Notes under the pieces: generated by a model | The model's input: only the letters and a program-made list of their open reading frames with translations | Database searches by the model: none | Told to the model about the DNA's origin: nothing | Made by a program: the position numbers and the translations under genes | In this document: in pieces, positions 1-10,719 of the stretch | How the letters are laid out: each line of letters starts with the position of its first letter | How positions within the stretch are numbered: position 1 is the first letter of the stretch | Origin: Ephemerocybe angulata | Lineage: Eukaryota; Basidiomycota; Agaricomycetes; Agaricales; Psathyrellaceae | Length of the DNA: 64,000 nucleotides | Direction of reading: 5' to 3' | NCBI GenBank assembly: GCA_013368325.1 | Contig: JAACJK010000126.1 | Span: 1-64,000 of the forward strand

Positions 1-1896
1 GCCATTACTCGGAGGTGCTTGTGTCTCGCTGGGTAACACCCGCCAGCCTCCTCCCCTCAGCCCCGACCCCCCTCCATGCTGCCTCAGGTGACTTTTTTGG
101 AGCTCCGGGGTAGCCACCATTGGGTTTGTAGACCTCAATTACCCTACTAATCACCCCTCGCCATTACCCGGAGGTGCTTGTGTCTCGCTCGTAACACCCG
201 TCCATCCTCCCCCTCAGCCCCGACCCGCCTCCATGCTGCCTCAGGTGACTTTTTGGAGTTCCGGGGTGGCCACCATTGGGTTTGTAGACTTCAATTACCC
301 TACTAATTACCCCTCGCCATTACCCGGAGGTGCTTGTGTCTCGCTCGGTAACACCCGTCCAGCCTCCTCCCCTCAGCCCCGACCCCCTCCATGCTGCCTC
401 AGGGGACTTTTTTGAGCTCCGGGTGGCCACCATTGGGTTTGTAGACCTCAATTACCCTACTAATTACCCTCGCTATTACTCGGAGGTGCTTGTCTCGCTG
501 GGTAACACCCGTCCAGCCTCCTCCCCCCAGCCCCGACCCCCCTCCATGCTGCCTCAGGTGACTTTTTTGGAGCTCCAGGGTTGCCACCATTGGGTTTGTA
601 GACCTCAATTACCCTACTAATTACCCCTCGCTATTACTCGAGGTGCTTGTGTCTCGCTGTGTAACATGCACTGAGTGTCCTCCCCCTCAGCCCCGACCCC
701 CCTCCATGCTGCCTCAGGGGACTTTTTTGGAGCTCCGGGGTGGCCACCATTGGTTTTAGACCTCAATTACCCTACTAATCACCCCTCGCCATTACCCGGA
801 GGTGCTTGTGTCTCGCTCGGTAACACCCGTCCAGCCTCCTCCCCCTCAGCCCCGACCCGCCTCCATGCTGCCAGGTGACTTTTTGGAGCTCCGGGGTAGC
901 CACCATTGGGTTTGTAGACCTCAATTACCCTACTAATCACCCTCGCCATTACTCGGAGGTGCTTGTGTCTCGCTGGGTAACACCCGTCCAGCCTCCTCCC
1001 CCCTGCCCCGACCCCCTCCATGCTGCCTCAGGTGACTTTTTTGGAGCTCCGGGGGAGCCACCATTGGGTTTGTAGACCTCAATTACCCTACTAATTACCC
1101 CTCGCTATTACTCGGAGGTGCTTGTGTCTCGCTGTGTACATGCACTGAGTGTCCTCCCCCTCAGCCCGACCCCCTCCATGCTGCCTCAGGGACTTTTTTG
1201 GAGCTCCGGGGTGGCCCACCATTGGTTTGTAGACCTCAATTACCCTACTAATCACCCCTCGCCATTACTCGAGGTGCTTGTGTCTCGCTCGGGTAACACC
1301 CGTCCAGCCTCCTCCCCCTCAGCCCCGACCCCCTCCATGCTGCCTCAGGGGACTTTTTTGGAGCTCCGGGGTGGCCACCATGGGTTTGTAGACCTCAATT
1401 ACCCTACTAATTACCCCTCGCTTTACTCGAGGTGCTTGTGTCCGCTGGTAACACCCGTCCAGCCTCCTCCCCCCCTGCCCGACCCCCCTCCATGCTGCCT
1501 CAGGGAACTTTTTTGGAGCTCCGGGGTAGCCACCATTGGGTTTGTAGACCTCAATTACCCTACTAATCACCCCTCGCCATTACTCGAGGTGCTTGTGTCT
1601 CGCTCGGTAACACCCGTCCAGCCTCCCTCCCCCCCCTGCCCCGACCCCCTCCATGCTGCCTCAGGGAACTTTTTTGGAGCTCCGGGGTAGCCACCATTGG
1701 GTTTGTAGACCTCAATTACCCTACTAATCACCCCTCGCCATTACTCGGAGGTGCTTGTGTCTCGCTGTGTAACATGCACTGAGTGTCCTCCCTCTCAGCC
1801 CCGACCCCCCTCCATGCTGCCTCAGGGACTTTTTGGAGTTCCGGGGTGGCCACCATTGGTTTGTAGACCTCAATTACCCTACTAATCACCCCTCGC
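1..1896. repeat. Satellite array, ~157-bp unit, about 12 copies
   Basis: Direct tandem repeat. The marker 'cattactcggaggtgctt' and its variants recur near 3, 162, 318, 473, 633, 790, 946, 1106, 1262, 1420, 1579 and 1738, a period of 154-160 bp. Each unit has a pyrimidine-rich block (cctcctccccctcagccccg), a 'ctccatgctgcctcagg' block and a 'gtttgtagacctcaattacc' block. Two unit types exist: most carry 'aacacccgtccagcctcc', and three (near 660, 1135, 1768) carry 'acatgcactgagtgtcctcc' instead. Units differ by 1-3 nt indels, so apparent reading frames through it are not coding. The array begins before the window. Confidence 0.95.
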
Positions 1897-4292
1897 CAAG
1901 ACCGAAAGATTCAGCCACAAGCCCTAAGGGAAGTAGAACCATTGCTCCCACCTGCCCAAGTTGACCCTGCTCCAGTAGCCGAGCCCCTTCCGGCCACCTC
2001 ACCTGCCATGTCACCTGGCCCTTCCCTCGATTCCTAACTCGATGGAGCAGGACTCTTCACGGTGACTACCCCCCATCCTGCTCCACCACTCCCCACCAGC
2101 TTGCCCAGGGTTCATCCCCTATCCGACTCCCCCGCACCTGGAACCGGAACCGCGGAAGGTCGAACCCCAATTCCACACGCTGATGCGATGCGCGGAGAAA
2201 AGACACAAATGATGAAAATCGTTTGCAACCAAACCAACCACACAAACACAAAGGCTGAGTTCGTTGGAAGAGAGCGGCGTGGCTGGAGGGTACAATTCTC
2301 GACGGTTACACACCACACAAAACCAACTCCAAGAAGAGACTACGCTCGTGAGAGGCGTAGGCAAGTCTATTTAACTAAGCGGACTGAGGAAGTAGTATGT
2401 TGGTAGTATGTCTCAACTCAGTAAGCAAAGCGTTCCAGTTTCCGTTTCACGAATCCTCAAAAGCCGACGCGGCTAATGAAAGAGACACAAAGTACGATTG
2501 AGAGAGAGAGATTAAATCTGAAGTATACAAGCTAAAGAAGCTAAGTGCTACGCGGTTTTACTTTTATAGTGTGACCCCCTTGGTCCCAGTCACGCCGCCT
2601 TCAATTTTCCTTCAATTTTCTAGGGTGCTGAGTCGTGCGGTCGCGAGGCTTGAGTCGGTTGTTGCTTGGTTTCGCGCTAAGTTGGACGCGGCGCAGCATG
2701 CCGAGGATGCCGCTCCGTTATTGATGACCCTGTTTTCCTTTTATGGTGACGCGGGCTTATCCCTCTCGCGCTTGGACTCTCCGTTGTGGAGCTCCCTTGC
2801 ATTTCGAGGAACTCACCCCTGTTATTCCTGTTATCCTTTTCCGTGTGTTGTCGGACAGCCTGGGGCTGACGAGACCGCCTCGCGTGAAACGTCTAAGTCT
2901 GAAGCCGCCCAAGCCGAGATTCGGGTTTTGCCGACGCGGTCGGAAAACTCCGAGTGCCGCGAGTGCCGTTGCTCCTGCTGCCTGGTATCCCGGTGCCGCC
3001 TTGCCTTTCCTTGCTCGGTTTGAGCAGGGATCCTTTGTTTGAGAACTCAGACGGCCTGACTCGCTAACCGACTCGCCAGGTGTGGTACCCTTGGATGGCG
3101 AGGAGGAGTTGTTGTTGCTGGCGCCCTAAGTGTTTCGCTCGCACCAGGACTCTAAGACCTTTGGTACACGACTTGTCAAACCGCTCAGTTACCCTGAGGT
3201 GGCTTCAGTACTAATCCGTCTTACTAGTGATCACCAGTATCCCCTACTCAAGCGGCGTCTGAAGTGCTCCCTTTTGTCTCAACCCAGGTTCTGATCTTGG
3301 AGGCCAATGTAAGCGGTGTAGTACTTAGTGCTTAAGTCGGTGCTACGACCTTTGCACATACGACCGTAAAACCGCGAAAATAGTCCACGGTCGTATCAAC
3401 ACCCGTTCGCCAGGTGTCGTTCCACGGTCCACCACTCCTTGCTGGACAACCCCCAGTCTTTCCCTGATCTGTTTCCTCCACACCTGGACCCGAAACCACT
3501 GGAAGTCAAACCCCAATTCCACACGCCCGTTGCCAGCAGCCTGGTCTAGGTGACAGTGACTCGGATTCGGACTCTGGTGACCGACCTGCTCGTGATGATG
3601 GAGAAATCTCCGCACCCTTCGAGATGTTCTGCCATGTCGATGAGCACCCAGCAGAGCAGTGGGTCCCGGACCATCATCGTCCACCCGAATCTCCAGAGAC
3701 GCATCAACATCAGGATCTGGAGGTTGAGGAGAGCAGCGGGTACGATTATGGGCCTTGGAGTACAACGGGTATGGGTCAGGACTTCAGGAGGGATATGAGG
3801 CCGGTTATGAGGATGAATATGAGGAAGGGTATGATGAAGGGTATGAGGATGGGTACCAGGATTGCTGGTTGGATGACAGTGGATGCTCTGAGGAGGAGAG
3901 GTCTTCAGGTGACGAGGGATATACGGAGGATGCAGATAGCGACGGGGAGACCGAGGGAGCTGCAGAGTCAGATTACCAGTCTGACTCTGAGGCTAGTTGG
4001 GGACAGTAGGTCCGGTCTGAGGGGGAGCGTGCATTTGCACGCTCTGTTTGCCTCGTTTTTCTTATATCTTCACGCTCTTTTATTTTGATTTTTTTTCTCC
4101 CTTCCGTTTCACTTTTGTTGCTTTGGATGGACTACTTGGACAATTGACGGTTGATTAGCGTGGATACTAGCCACAAGTTCATTCATTTACCACCCTCTTT
4201 ATCTTACGATTCTGTCTAATCGTTTTACTTTTACATATACTTTGTTACCTTTCTGCCACCTGCGGGTTGTGAATCAACCCGGAGGGGGAGAG
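1897..4292 (+). mobile_element. 3' internal tail of a Ty3/gypsy-type LTR retrotransposon
   Basis: This stretch ends in a purine run (about 4277-4292, cggagggggaga) placed directly against the LTR, as a polypurine tract should be, so it is read as the 3' end of an element. A sequence of about 40 bp recurs diverged inside it: around 2137-2180 and around 3479-3527 (shared core 'ccccaattccacacgc'), each preceded by a 'ccaccactcc' block. A partial duplication or a nested insertion at about 2190-3400 is therefore likely. That middle part has weak coding appearance only (2571-3042) and was not identified. Confidence 0.55.
3550..4009 (+). pseudogene. Acidic, Tyr/Gly-rich 3'-terminal ORF of the retroelement, frameshifted
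   Basis: Two overlapping frames read as one degraded protein. The first (from about 3550 to 3775) is rich in Asp/Ser and Glu/His/Pro. After a frame change near 3755-3775 the second gives repeated GYE/GYD units (EGYEAGYEDEYEEGYDEGYE), then an acidic Ser/Asp tail ending at 4009. It lies 280 bp upstream of the LTR. A low-complexity acidic C-terminal extension of Pol or an extra 3' ORF is the simplest reading. No enzymatic motif is visible. Confidence 0.45.
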
Positions 4293-4487
4293 TGTAATGG
4301 GAGACAGAACGGCATAGCTGTTCCGTTGTTTGGTTCTATTAGTTTTAGGTACATTTGATGTTCAAGGAGCGCCGTTGGCGCTCCTCACGCTTTACCACAT
4401 ACATGTACATACGGAAACCAATAACAACTGGGTTCTGTCTACGTGTCAGTAAAGCATTCCCCCCATAACGCGCTCTGCCGCATTACA
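4293..4487 (+). repeat. LTR of the Ty3/gypsy element
   Basis: A 195-bp segment bounded by a perfect 7-bp inverted repeat (TGTAATG ... CATTACA). It follows a polypurine tract and is followed about 200 bp later by gag. Inside it, 4366-4384 forms a perfect 8-bp stem with a 3-nt loop (GGAGCGCC gtt GGCGCTCC). No second full LTR was seen in the window, so target-site duplications cannot be tested. Established knowledge: gypsy LTRs start TG, end CA and sit between the PPT and the primer-binding site. Confidence 0.75.
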
Positions 4488-4626
4488 ACAGCCCTGCCCC
4501 CACGCTAAGGAACCCCGGGACCCTATCCCAGGCTTCTACCTCTCTAGCCTCAACAGAGAACTAGTCCTACCCCTAGTCTCTCAGTACCTATGCCCTGCTA
4601 GTCAGCCCAGTCGCATCACACTCCCA

Positions 4627-5774
4627 TTGTCACCACCGCCGCCGTACTCCCCGAAACTTCCCGACTACCCAAGTCCACCTTCTACCATGTCCGACACCGC
4701 ATCCGCCCAACGTCTCGAAACCCTCTTCACCAAGCTTATACAAGCCCAGGAGAGGACGAATGACCAGCTGACCAAGCTGGCCACTGCTCAAACCCAAGCT
4801 GCCTCCGCCGTAGCCCCGCCTGCACCTGCGCCAACTGCTACCACCACGCAGGTTGGGGCCATCAACGTGTCCACTGGTTCCAGCATGGCTTGCCCAGAGA
4901 CCTTCAAGGGAGGCTCTGCTGATGCCAGGCGATTCCTCCAGTACTACACCATGTGGGCCCGATAGAAGGAAGGCCCCCTCAACGTGCTCGACACTGCCAA
5001 GAACATCACAGTTATCATCCCAGAGCAGTGGATCATCCACGCCCTCTCGCTCCTGCAGGGGGAAGCTGCAGTGTGGGCTGTCCACTACCTCCAAGACATC
5101 GAGGCCCATGCCACCACCAGAGCTGCTGCTGCAACCGCTGCTGCTGCCAGTCAGCCCCCTGTTACCATCACTCCTTTCCCCTTCAACGGACAATGGGACG
5201 AGTTCGTCAAGGCCTTCAAAGCCCACTTCATGGCCTCGGACGACAACACTGAAGCCCAGAGGGAGCTCGAATCCATCACCCAGGGCAACAAGACAGTGGC
5301 GCAGTACGCAGCTCGCTTCCAGGAGGTCTCCAGATGCACGGACTACTCCCCATCGGACCTGACCCATCGCTTCAAGCAGGGCCTCTCCAAGGATGCCCGC
5401 TCCTGGCTGACCATGGCCTCCTTTGCTGCAGCACCCACCACCTTTGAGGAGCTCGTCCAGCTCGCTGTCAAGGTTGACTTCCACATGCGTGACAGCATGG
5501 TGGAAGGCCCTCGTACCAAGGATTCCACTGCCTACTCCCTCCCAGTGCCTCCCGCGACCCCTATGCCATGAATGTTGATGCTAGTCGAAGCTCGACAGCT
5601 GGCTCCTGCGACAACTTCACCAAGCTCATGCGGGGTCGCTGCTATGGGTGTGGCTCCAAGGCCCACCTGAAGTCGGCGGGAGGACACGAGGCCACCAAGT
5701 GTGGATACTGCGCCCGCACTGGGCACATTGAGGCCGTCTGCCAGGACAAGTTTCTAGGCAATGAGAAGGGCTGA
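4627..5774 (+). pseudogene. gag: Retrotransposon Gag with zinc knuckle, disrupted
   Basis: The likely start is the ATG at 4687. The matrix/capsid region reads through an in-frame TAG at 4963-4965 and then continues in the same frame with the typical retrotrans_gag stretch (FPFNGQWDEFVKAFKAHF, TVAQYAARFQEV, LTHRFKQGLS). A frameshift near 5545-5565 moves to the frame giving DPYAMNVDAS and a zinc knuckle (CGYCARTGHIEAVC, CX2CX4HX4C) preceded by an incomplete CX2C half (CYGC). A TGA stop follows at 5772. At least two stops and one frameshift make it non-functional as it stands. Confidence 0.85.
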
Positions 5775-5879
5775 GGAGCCAGACGCTTCCAGAAGGCAGC
5801 TGCCACGACCAGAGACACCCCCTTCACCCTCTTCTCAGGCAAGACCCCTGCCCCCAACGTCCCGTCCCCTGCCCCTTCG

Positions 5880-6674
5880 ATGATGCCCGAGGAACCCAGT
5901 TTGCACGCCTGGAGACTACCCTTGCCGAGCAGAACCATCTCTTTGGGCTTCTTGCCAATGACAAGCCGGGTTTTGAAGTGGGTGCCCATCTACGCTGCCG
6001 CATGTGTACCCATCGCTATGTGTCCCACCTCCTCCTATGACTCCATCTCATCATGTACTATGAGTTCTATTCATGAAATCGATCCTACTTCAGACCATTT
6101 CCAAGTACGAACAACGTTGAGAGGTCGCAACAGGAGCACTAGCTCAGCAGCCATGATAGATTGTGGGGCTACCGCCCTCTTTGTTTACCACCCCTTTGTC
6201 CTGAAACATCACATCACCACCTTCCCGCTCCATCACCCCATCCTCCTTCGCAACATTGATGGCTCCCCGAATACTGCCGGGGACACCACCCACTTCGCAC
6301 ATCTTCACCTCACGGTCGGACCCCACAACTGCTGGACGGACTTTCTTGTCACTGACCTAGGAGGCTAGAACATCATCCTGGGGTTCCCCTGGCTTCGCCA
6401 GGTTAACCCAGAGATCGACTGGACAAAGGGTATTGTGCGCATCACCCCCCGAGCCACCATCGAGGACGTTCCTGAGGACCCAAACCCGAGCTGCGCTCTG
6501 GGGGAACCGTCCAACGGATCTGTCCTAGAAGAGATCTATGCCTCGAGCGCACCCCCAGACCCCGTCGCATTCGTTCCAGAGCTCCTACCCTCACGCTGTG
6601 AGGAAAGACATCCATGTTTGGACTTAGGGGAACCCTCTGGCGGAGCGATTCTGGAAGAAATCTATGCCTCTTGA
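5880..6674 (+). pseudogene. Retropepsin-type protease and linker of the gypsy Pol, disrupted
   Basis: The frame gives the aspartic-protease active site as IDCGATALF (normally D-S/T-G-A), a flap-like middle part, and then, across an in-frame TAG at 6366-6368, the second signature NIILGFPWLRQVNPEIDW. The linker that follows carries an internal duplication: LGEPSNGSVLEEIYAS (about 6499-6546) and LGEPSGGAILEEIYAS (about 6625-6674). Upstream, the capsid-protease linker (5775-5880) is in another frame. The Cys in place of Ser/Thr beside the catalytic Asp may be decay. Confidence 0.75.
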
Positions 6675-6768
6675 CCCACGCTCCCCAGTGGTCCAGCTCC
6701 TGAATCTGCCCCACCGTCGTCGCCCCCTCCTATGAAAGAGAAGCCCAAAACCCCCTTCTGCCGAATCT

Positions 6769-7815
6769 GTGCTAACTGAACTACTCGATGCCGCTGGCTT
6801 CGAGCTGGCATCATCGAGCGCACGGATGGGGAACTGTGGTGTTCGGCTGGCTTCACCTACTCCCAGAAGATCCCTGAGGACGCGAAGAAAGGTAAACCAG
6901 AGAGAACCCTCGACGATATCATCCCTGCCCACTACCGAGAACATGCCACTGTCTTTTCTGAGCAAGAGTCTACTCGCCTGCCAAGCCACAAGGACTGGGA
7001 TCACGCCATTGAGCTCACACCTGGTGCCCCAGCTAACATCCGCACCAAGATCTACCCCATGTCCCTAGACAAACAATCCGTACTCGATACGTTCCTCCAG
7101 AAGAACCTCGCCAAAGAATACATCCAACCCTCTAAGTCGCCCATCTCTTCCCCAGTCTTCTTCATCAAGAAGGATGGAACTCTCCGCTTCATCTAGGACT
7201 ACCGCCGTCTCAACGAGTACACCATCAAGAACTGCTACCCACTCCCTCTCATTGCTGACATCATCAGCCATCTCTGAGGTGCCAAATACTTCACCAAGTT
7301 TGACGTCCGCTGGGGATACAACAATGTCCGCATAAAGGAGGGAGATGAGTGGAAAGCTGTGTTTGCCACCAGCTGGCAGCCGGGGCCTCTTCGAACCCAA
7401 GGTCATGTTTTTCGGTCTAACCAACTCACCCGCCACATTCCAGGGCCTCATGAACTCGATCTTCTCAGATCTGGTTGCCTCAGGAAAGGTGGCAGGCTAC
7501 CTCGATGACATCCTCATTTTCACCATAGACCTGGAAGAACACCGCCGCATCACCCACAAAGTCCTCCGTCGCCTGCGACAGCATGACCTCTACCTATGTC
7601 CTAAAAAGTGTGAATTCAAGAAGGAGGAGATTGAGTATCTGGGTATGGTTATCCGAGAGGGAGAGGTGAGCATGGACCCTGCCAAGGTCCAAGCTGTCCG
7701 TGGCTGGCCTGTCGACCTCACCAAGAAGAACACACTGTTCAAATGGACTGAAAAGCGTCAGCAAGCCTTTGAAACTCTCCGTGATGCCTTCATCTCGGTC
7801 CCTGTCCTAGCCCTC
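6769..7815 (+). pseudogene. pol: Reverse transcriptase of the gypsy Pol, disrupted
   Basis: RT motifs appear in order: DWDHAIELTPGAP (linker to fingers), SPVFFIKKDGTLRFI, then an in-frame TAG at 7194-7196 where a Gln is usual, DYRRLNEYTIKNCYPLPLI, a TGA at 7275-7277, [18 protein letters not shown], a frameshift near 7355-7385, [14 protein letters not shown] and the catalytic GYLDDILIF (about 7495-7521). After VRGWP (about 7712) the sequence jumps straight to DLTKKNTLFKW. The conserved connection segment that normally follows (LGFxNFYRRFI type) is absent, an in-frame deletion of roughly 40 residues. Confidence 0.88.
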
Positions 7816-7818
7816 TGA

Positions 7819-8306
7819 GATCCTAACCGCCCCACTCGCATCGAAGTCGACGCCTCTGGCTTTGCCACTGGAGGTGCCCTTCTTCAGCAAGCGGCTGATG
7901 TTGCCTGGCACCCTGGCACCCTGTCACCTTCCAATCAGCATCTATAGACCCAGCTCAGCGAAACTACGAGATCTATGACCGGGAGATGCTAGCCATCATT
8001 GAAGCCCTCAAGGATTGGCGCCCGTTCCTGGAAGGTCTCCCTGACACCTTCGGGATCGTAACTGATCATGTTAACCTGAAGTACTGGCGCACTGCCCAAG
8101 ATCTGGCACGACGACAGGCGAGATGGGCTCTGTACCTCTCTTGCTTCGCCTTCTGTCTCGAACACCGCCCCGATGCTGCTAACACCCAAGCTGACCCCCT
8201 CTCGTGCATGCCCCACCATCACGTCTCGGACTCTGATGACAACACCCAGCGCACTGTCCTCCACCCTGAACACTTTCAAACTCGCAGCTGCTTCCCAGTT
8301 GACTAA
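7819..8306 (+). pseudogene. RNase H region of the gypsy Pol, frameshifted
   Basis: The first part (RIEVDASGFATGGALLQ) supplies the first catalytic Asp. A short duplication (ggcaccctggcaccctg, near 7906-7923) shifts the frame, after which HPVTFQSASIDPAQRNYEIYDREMLAI supplies the catalytic Glu and GIVTDHVNLKYW the next Asp. It ends near ADPLSCMPHH, equivalent to the usual ADALSR end of the domain. A TGA at 7816-7818 separates it from RT. Confidence 0.8.
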
Positions 8307-8435
8307 CCCCATAGAAGACCAAATTCGTCGCGCGAGTGCACGCGAATCCGTGGTCTTGGGAGGCCTAAAGAAGCTGCGCAAGTTTGGGCCCCAGAAGCTC
8401 GTCAACAGGTTGACAGAGTGGACAGAGGAGAACAG

Positions 8436-8817
8436 GTTAGTACGGTTCATGTTGAAGTACAATGCACATGTCTCCATAACTCGCCCATTGTTCTCTTCAT
8501 CTTCACACGGGCGCTGCCTCTTTCAAACTTTTCTATTGTTCTAATACTTCTTTGTTCTATATATATCCATGATCACATTGTTCATTCATTCCATCGTTTC
8601 ACATATATCACACAGCATTGTTCTCACTTCTATTGTTCCATATTCGTACGTACTTTATTGTTCTCCCGATATGGATCATCTATTGTTCCACACAGTATAT
8701 AGTCTACACTGCAAGTGGGTAGTTCCCTTATCGAACTATCTCCCACTTGCAGGTGTGTCATGCTGTATTTCTCTTTATCTAACTTAACTAATATATTGAA
8801 CTATCTCCCACTTGCAG
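8436..8817 (+). other. Intron-like 382-bp insertion inside pol
   Basis: The RNase H-to-integrase linker reads to LTEWTEEN (to 8433) and resumes as VYQFRGKVYVPADDEL (from about 8847). Between them lies AT-rich sequence starting GTTAGT (8436) and ending TTGCAG (8817), with a branch-site-like 'ctaacttaactaat' at about 8779-8793. It holds eight or so 'attgttc' units. It also contains a 20-bp exact duplication 'gaactatctcccacttgcag' at 8733-8752 and 8798-8817. The first copy pairs with 8709-8725 to form a hairpin. Splicing from 8436 to 8817 would not restore the frame exactly, so true intron status is unproven. Confidence 0.45.
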
Positions 8818-9270
8818 TGGCTTCAACGACTTATAAACTTAGCAGTTTATCAGTTCAGAGGCAAGGTATACGTCCCAGCTGATGATGAGCTCCGGCGAGA
8901 GGTGGTGAAGCAGTGCCACAATGACCCCACTTCAGGCCATCCCGGGAACCATGCAACCCTTGAACGAGTCGAGCGATTGTACTGGTGGCCCACGATGCGC
9001 ACTTTTGTGAAGAAGTATATCGAAGGCTGCGGTCTCTGTGCTCAACGCAAGCACGCCCAGCACCCTCGTGCCCGCACCCAGCCCATGGACGTCCCCGAAG
9101 GCCCTTGGGAGGCCGTTGGAGTTGACCTCATCATGCAGCTACCACCTGCCCATGGCTTCGATGCAGTCATCTTCTTCACTGACTTCTTCACCAAGCAGAT
9201 CTACGCCCTCCCCTGTTCCTCCTTCAGTCGGAGTCATCGACATCTAGTTGTGCGCCCACATTTTTCACAC
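8818..9270 (+). pseudogene. Integrase of the gypsy Pol, truncated
   Basis: The zinc-binding HHCC domain is clear: H in KQCHNDPTSGHPG, then LYWWPTMRTFVKKYI and CGLCAQRK. The start of the rve catalytic core follows (PWEAVGVDLIMQLP with the first catalytic Asp, then FFTDFFTKQIYALPC). After about 9220 the frame shifts and the similarity dies by about 9270. The second Asp, the catalytic Glu, any chromodomain and the 3' LTR are missing on this side. Confidence 0.82.
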
Positions 9271-10715
9271 AGCTTTGCACAGCTTTCACCGACAGCCTGA
9301 GGTCACATTGACCAGCTAGTTTGAGTGTTTTCGAGAAGACAATCATTCTCTGCTCCAATAGAGTCTGTAGAGTCTGGTATTCCTAGACACTGTAGTGACA
9401 AAGACAGTGGAAAGGTTTGTATGCTGCTTCCCATCAATTGAAGGGAGTGTCGGAGATTTCAGTGTGGATATCGAACCTCGCCCAGGTTAGACTCCATTGG
9501 GTGATAAAATAACCAGCATTTGTTTAGATCGAGGAGCAATCGAGGAGACATTTGTCCTTGGGATTCTTAGATCCATATACTTGAGCATATTAAGAGGTTG
9601 GCAATATGAGAAGCCATGAAGAGTACCTAGTTGTAAGCCGCCAGGCCACCGCAAGCAAGTGCGAGCACACCAGACTCCGGAGGTGTGTGTCAGTGAGCGA
9701 GCTAATAGACAGATGCTCATAGATGCCCCTGGTACCACTTGTGAGCAATAATTTGGCCACATAACACAGCATCAATCCCTTATCTGTGTTAGCTAGGACT
9801 CAGTTACTGACTCGTATTGCACTCGTACCTACGCCTGTCTCATGCTTGTATGGCATTTTGTCTCCCGAGTAGCATGGGCCCTATAGCTGTTCTTACAAAG
9901 AGAGTTGTCAAAACACCTGTCAAATACCTGCACAGAGCAGCGTCTAGGTGCGCGCAGCTAGCGCAATGATCATACAAGAATGAAACTAGAAGGCCGCTGT
10001 GAGAAATGAAGATAAGCACCGTGATAAGATGCCTGATGAGATAAGATAAGATAAGATAAGATAGGATAAGATAGGATAAAGGAAAAGACCCACTTCGCGA
10101 CAGTGTTCTCTCTTCATACTGCTCCAGCCCATCAATTTGAATCTTTGCTTTTCTTCTGGATGGCTTTAAACTTTTCAATTCAGGACTGTTTCTTTTTCCT
10201 TAATAGCTTAATCGCACCTTAAATGCCAATCAGGGAAAAGCTGGGTTGGTAAAAAGGTTCTATTACCCTTGTTTACCAGCATTTGACCCTTATTTCCACA
10301 TATCAGTTTCCATTTGTTCAATTAGCTTAATTAGCTGTTTTTGAAGAGGTTCAAATTAAGCGCGCATCCAAAGAAGGTAAGTGCGAAGTAATCAAAGGTA
10401 AAGGTCAATAGAGAGATGGTTATTCCCCAATGAGTCGGTACTTAGTCCACCAATAGTTCACGTCCCCGAAACGGCCAGGTACTTCATTGCACGGTATAAT
10501 CGACAGCACGCTCACTTCAATGCACAAGCAGGTATGGGTCACATCACACACAGTTACATTAGGCACAAACGTAGACACCAGCTACTATATTACAAGATAA
10601 CCTAATCAAGTTCACAGACCGAATATATGTCATCGTTGCCCGATACTTCCTCCCTACCACCGCTGTCACACATCAAGTCAGTCTATGCAAAGAGCACCAA
10701 AATGACGACATAGAC
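9271..10715. other. Gene-free stretch with a GATAA microsatellite
   Basis: I see no supported gene. Sequence after the integrase break is unlike the element. A perfect-to-imperfect 5-mer repeat (gataa)n lies at about 10038-10079. The remainder has stops in all frames and no convincing splice pattern. Confidence 0.6.
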
Positions 10716-10719
10716 TTAC

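Noticed and set aside
1..1900. Long proline-rich open frames on both strands
   Set aside because: They follow the satellite unit, repeat with it and break at its indels. They are not genes.
4630..5484. 284-codon minus-strand open frame across gag
   Set aside because: It is the antisense shadow of Gag, whose plus-strand motifs are clear.
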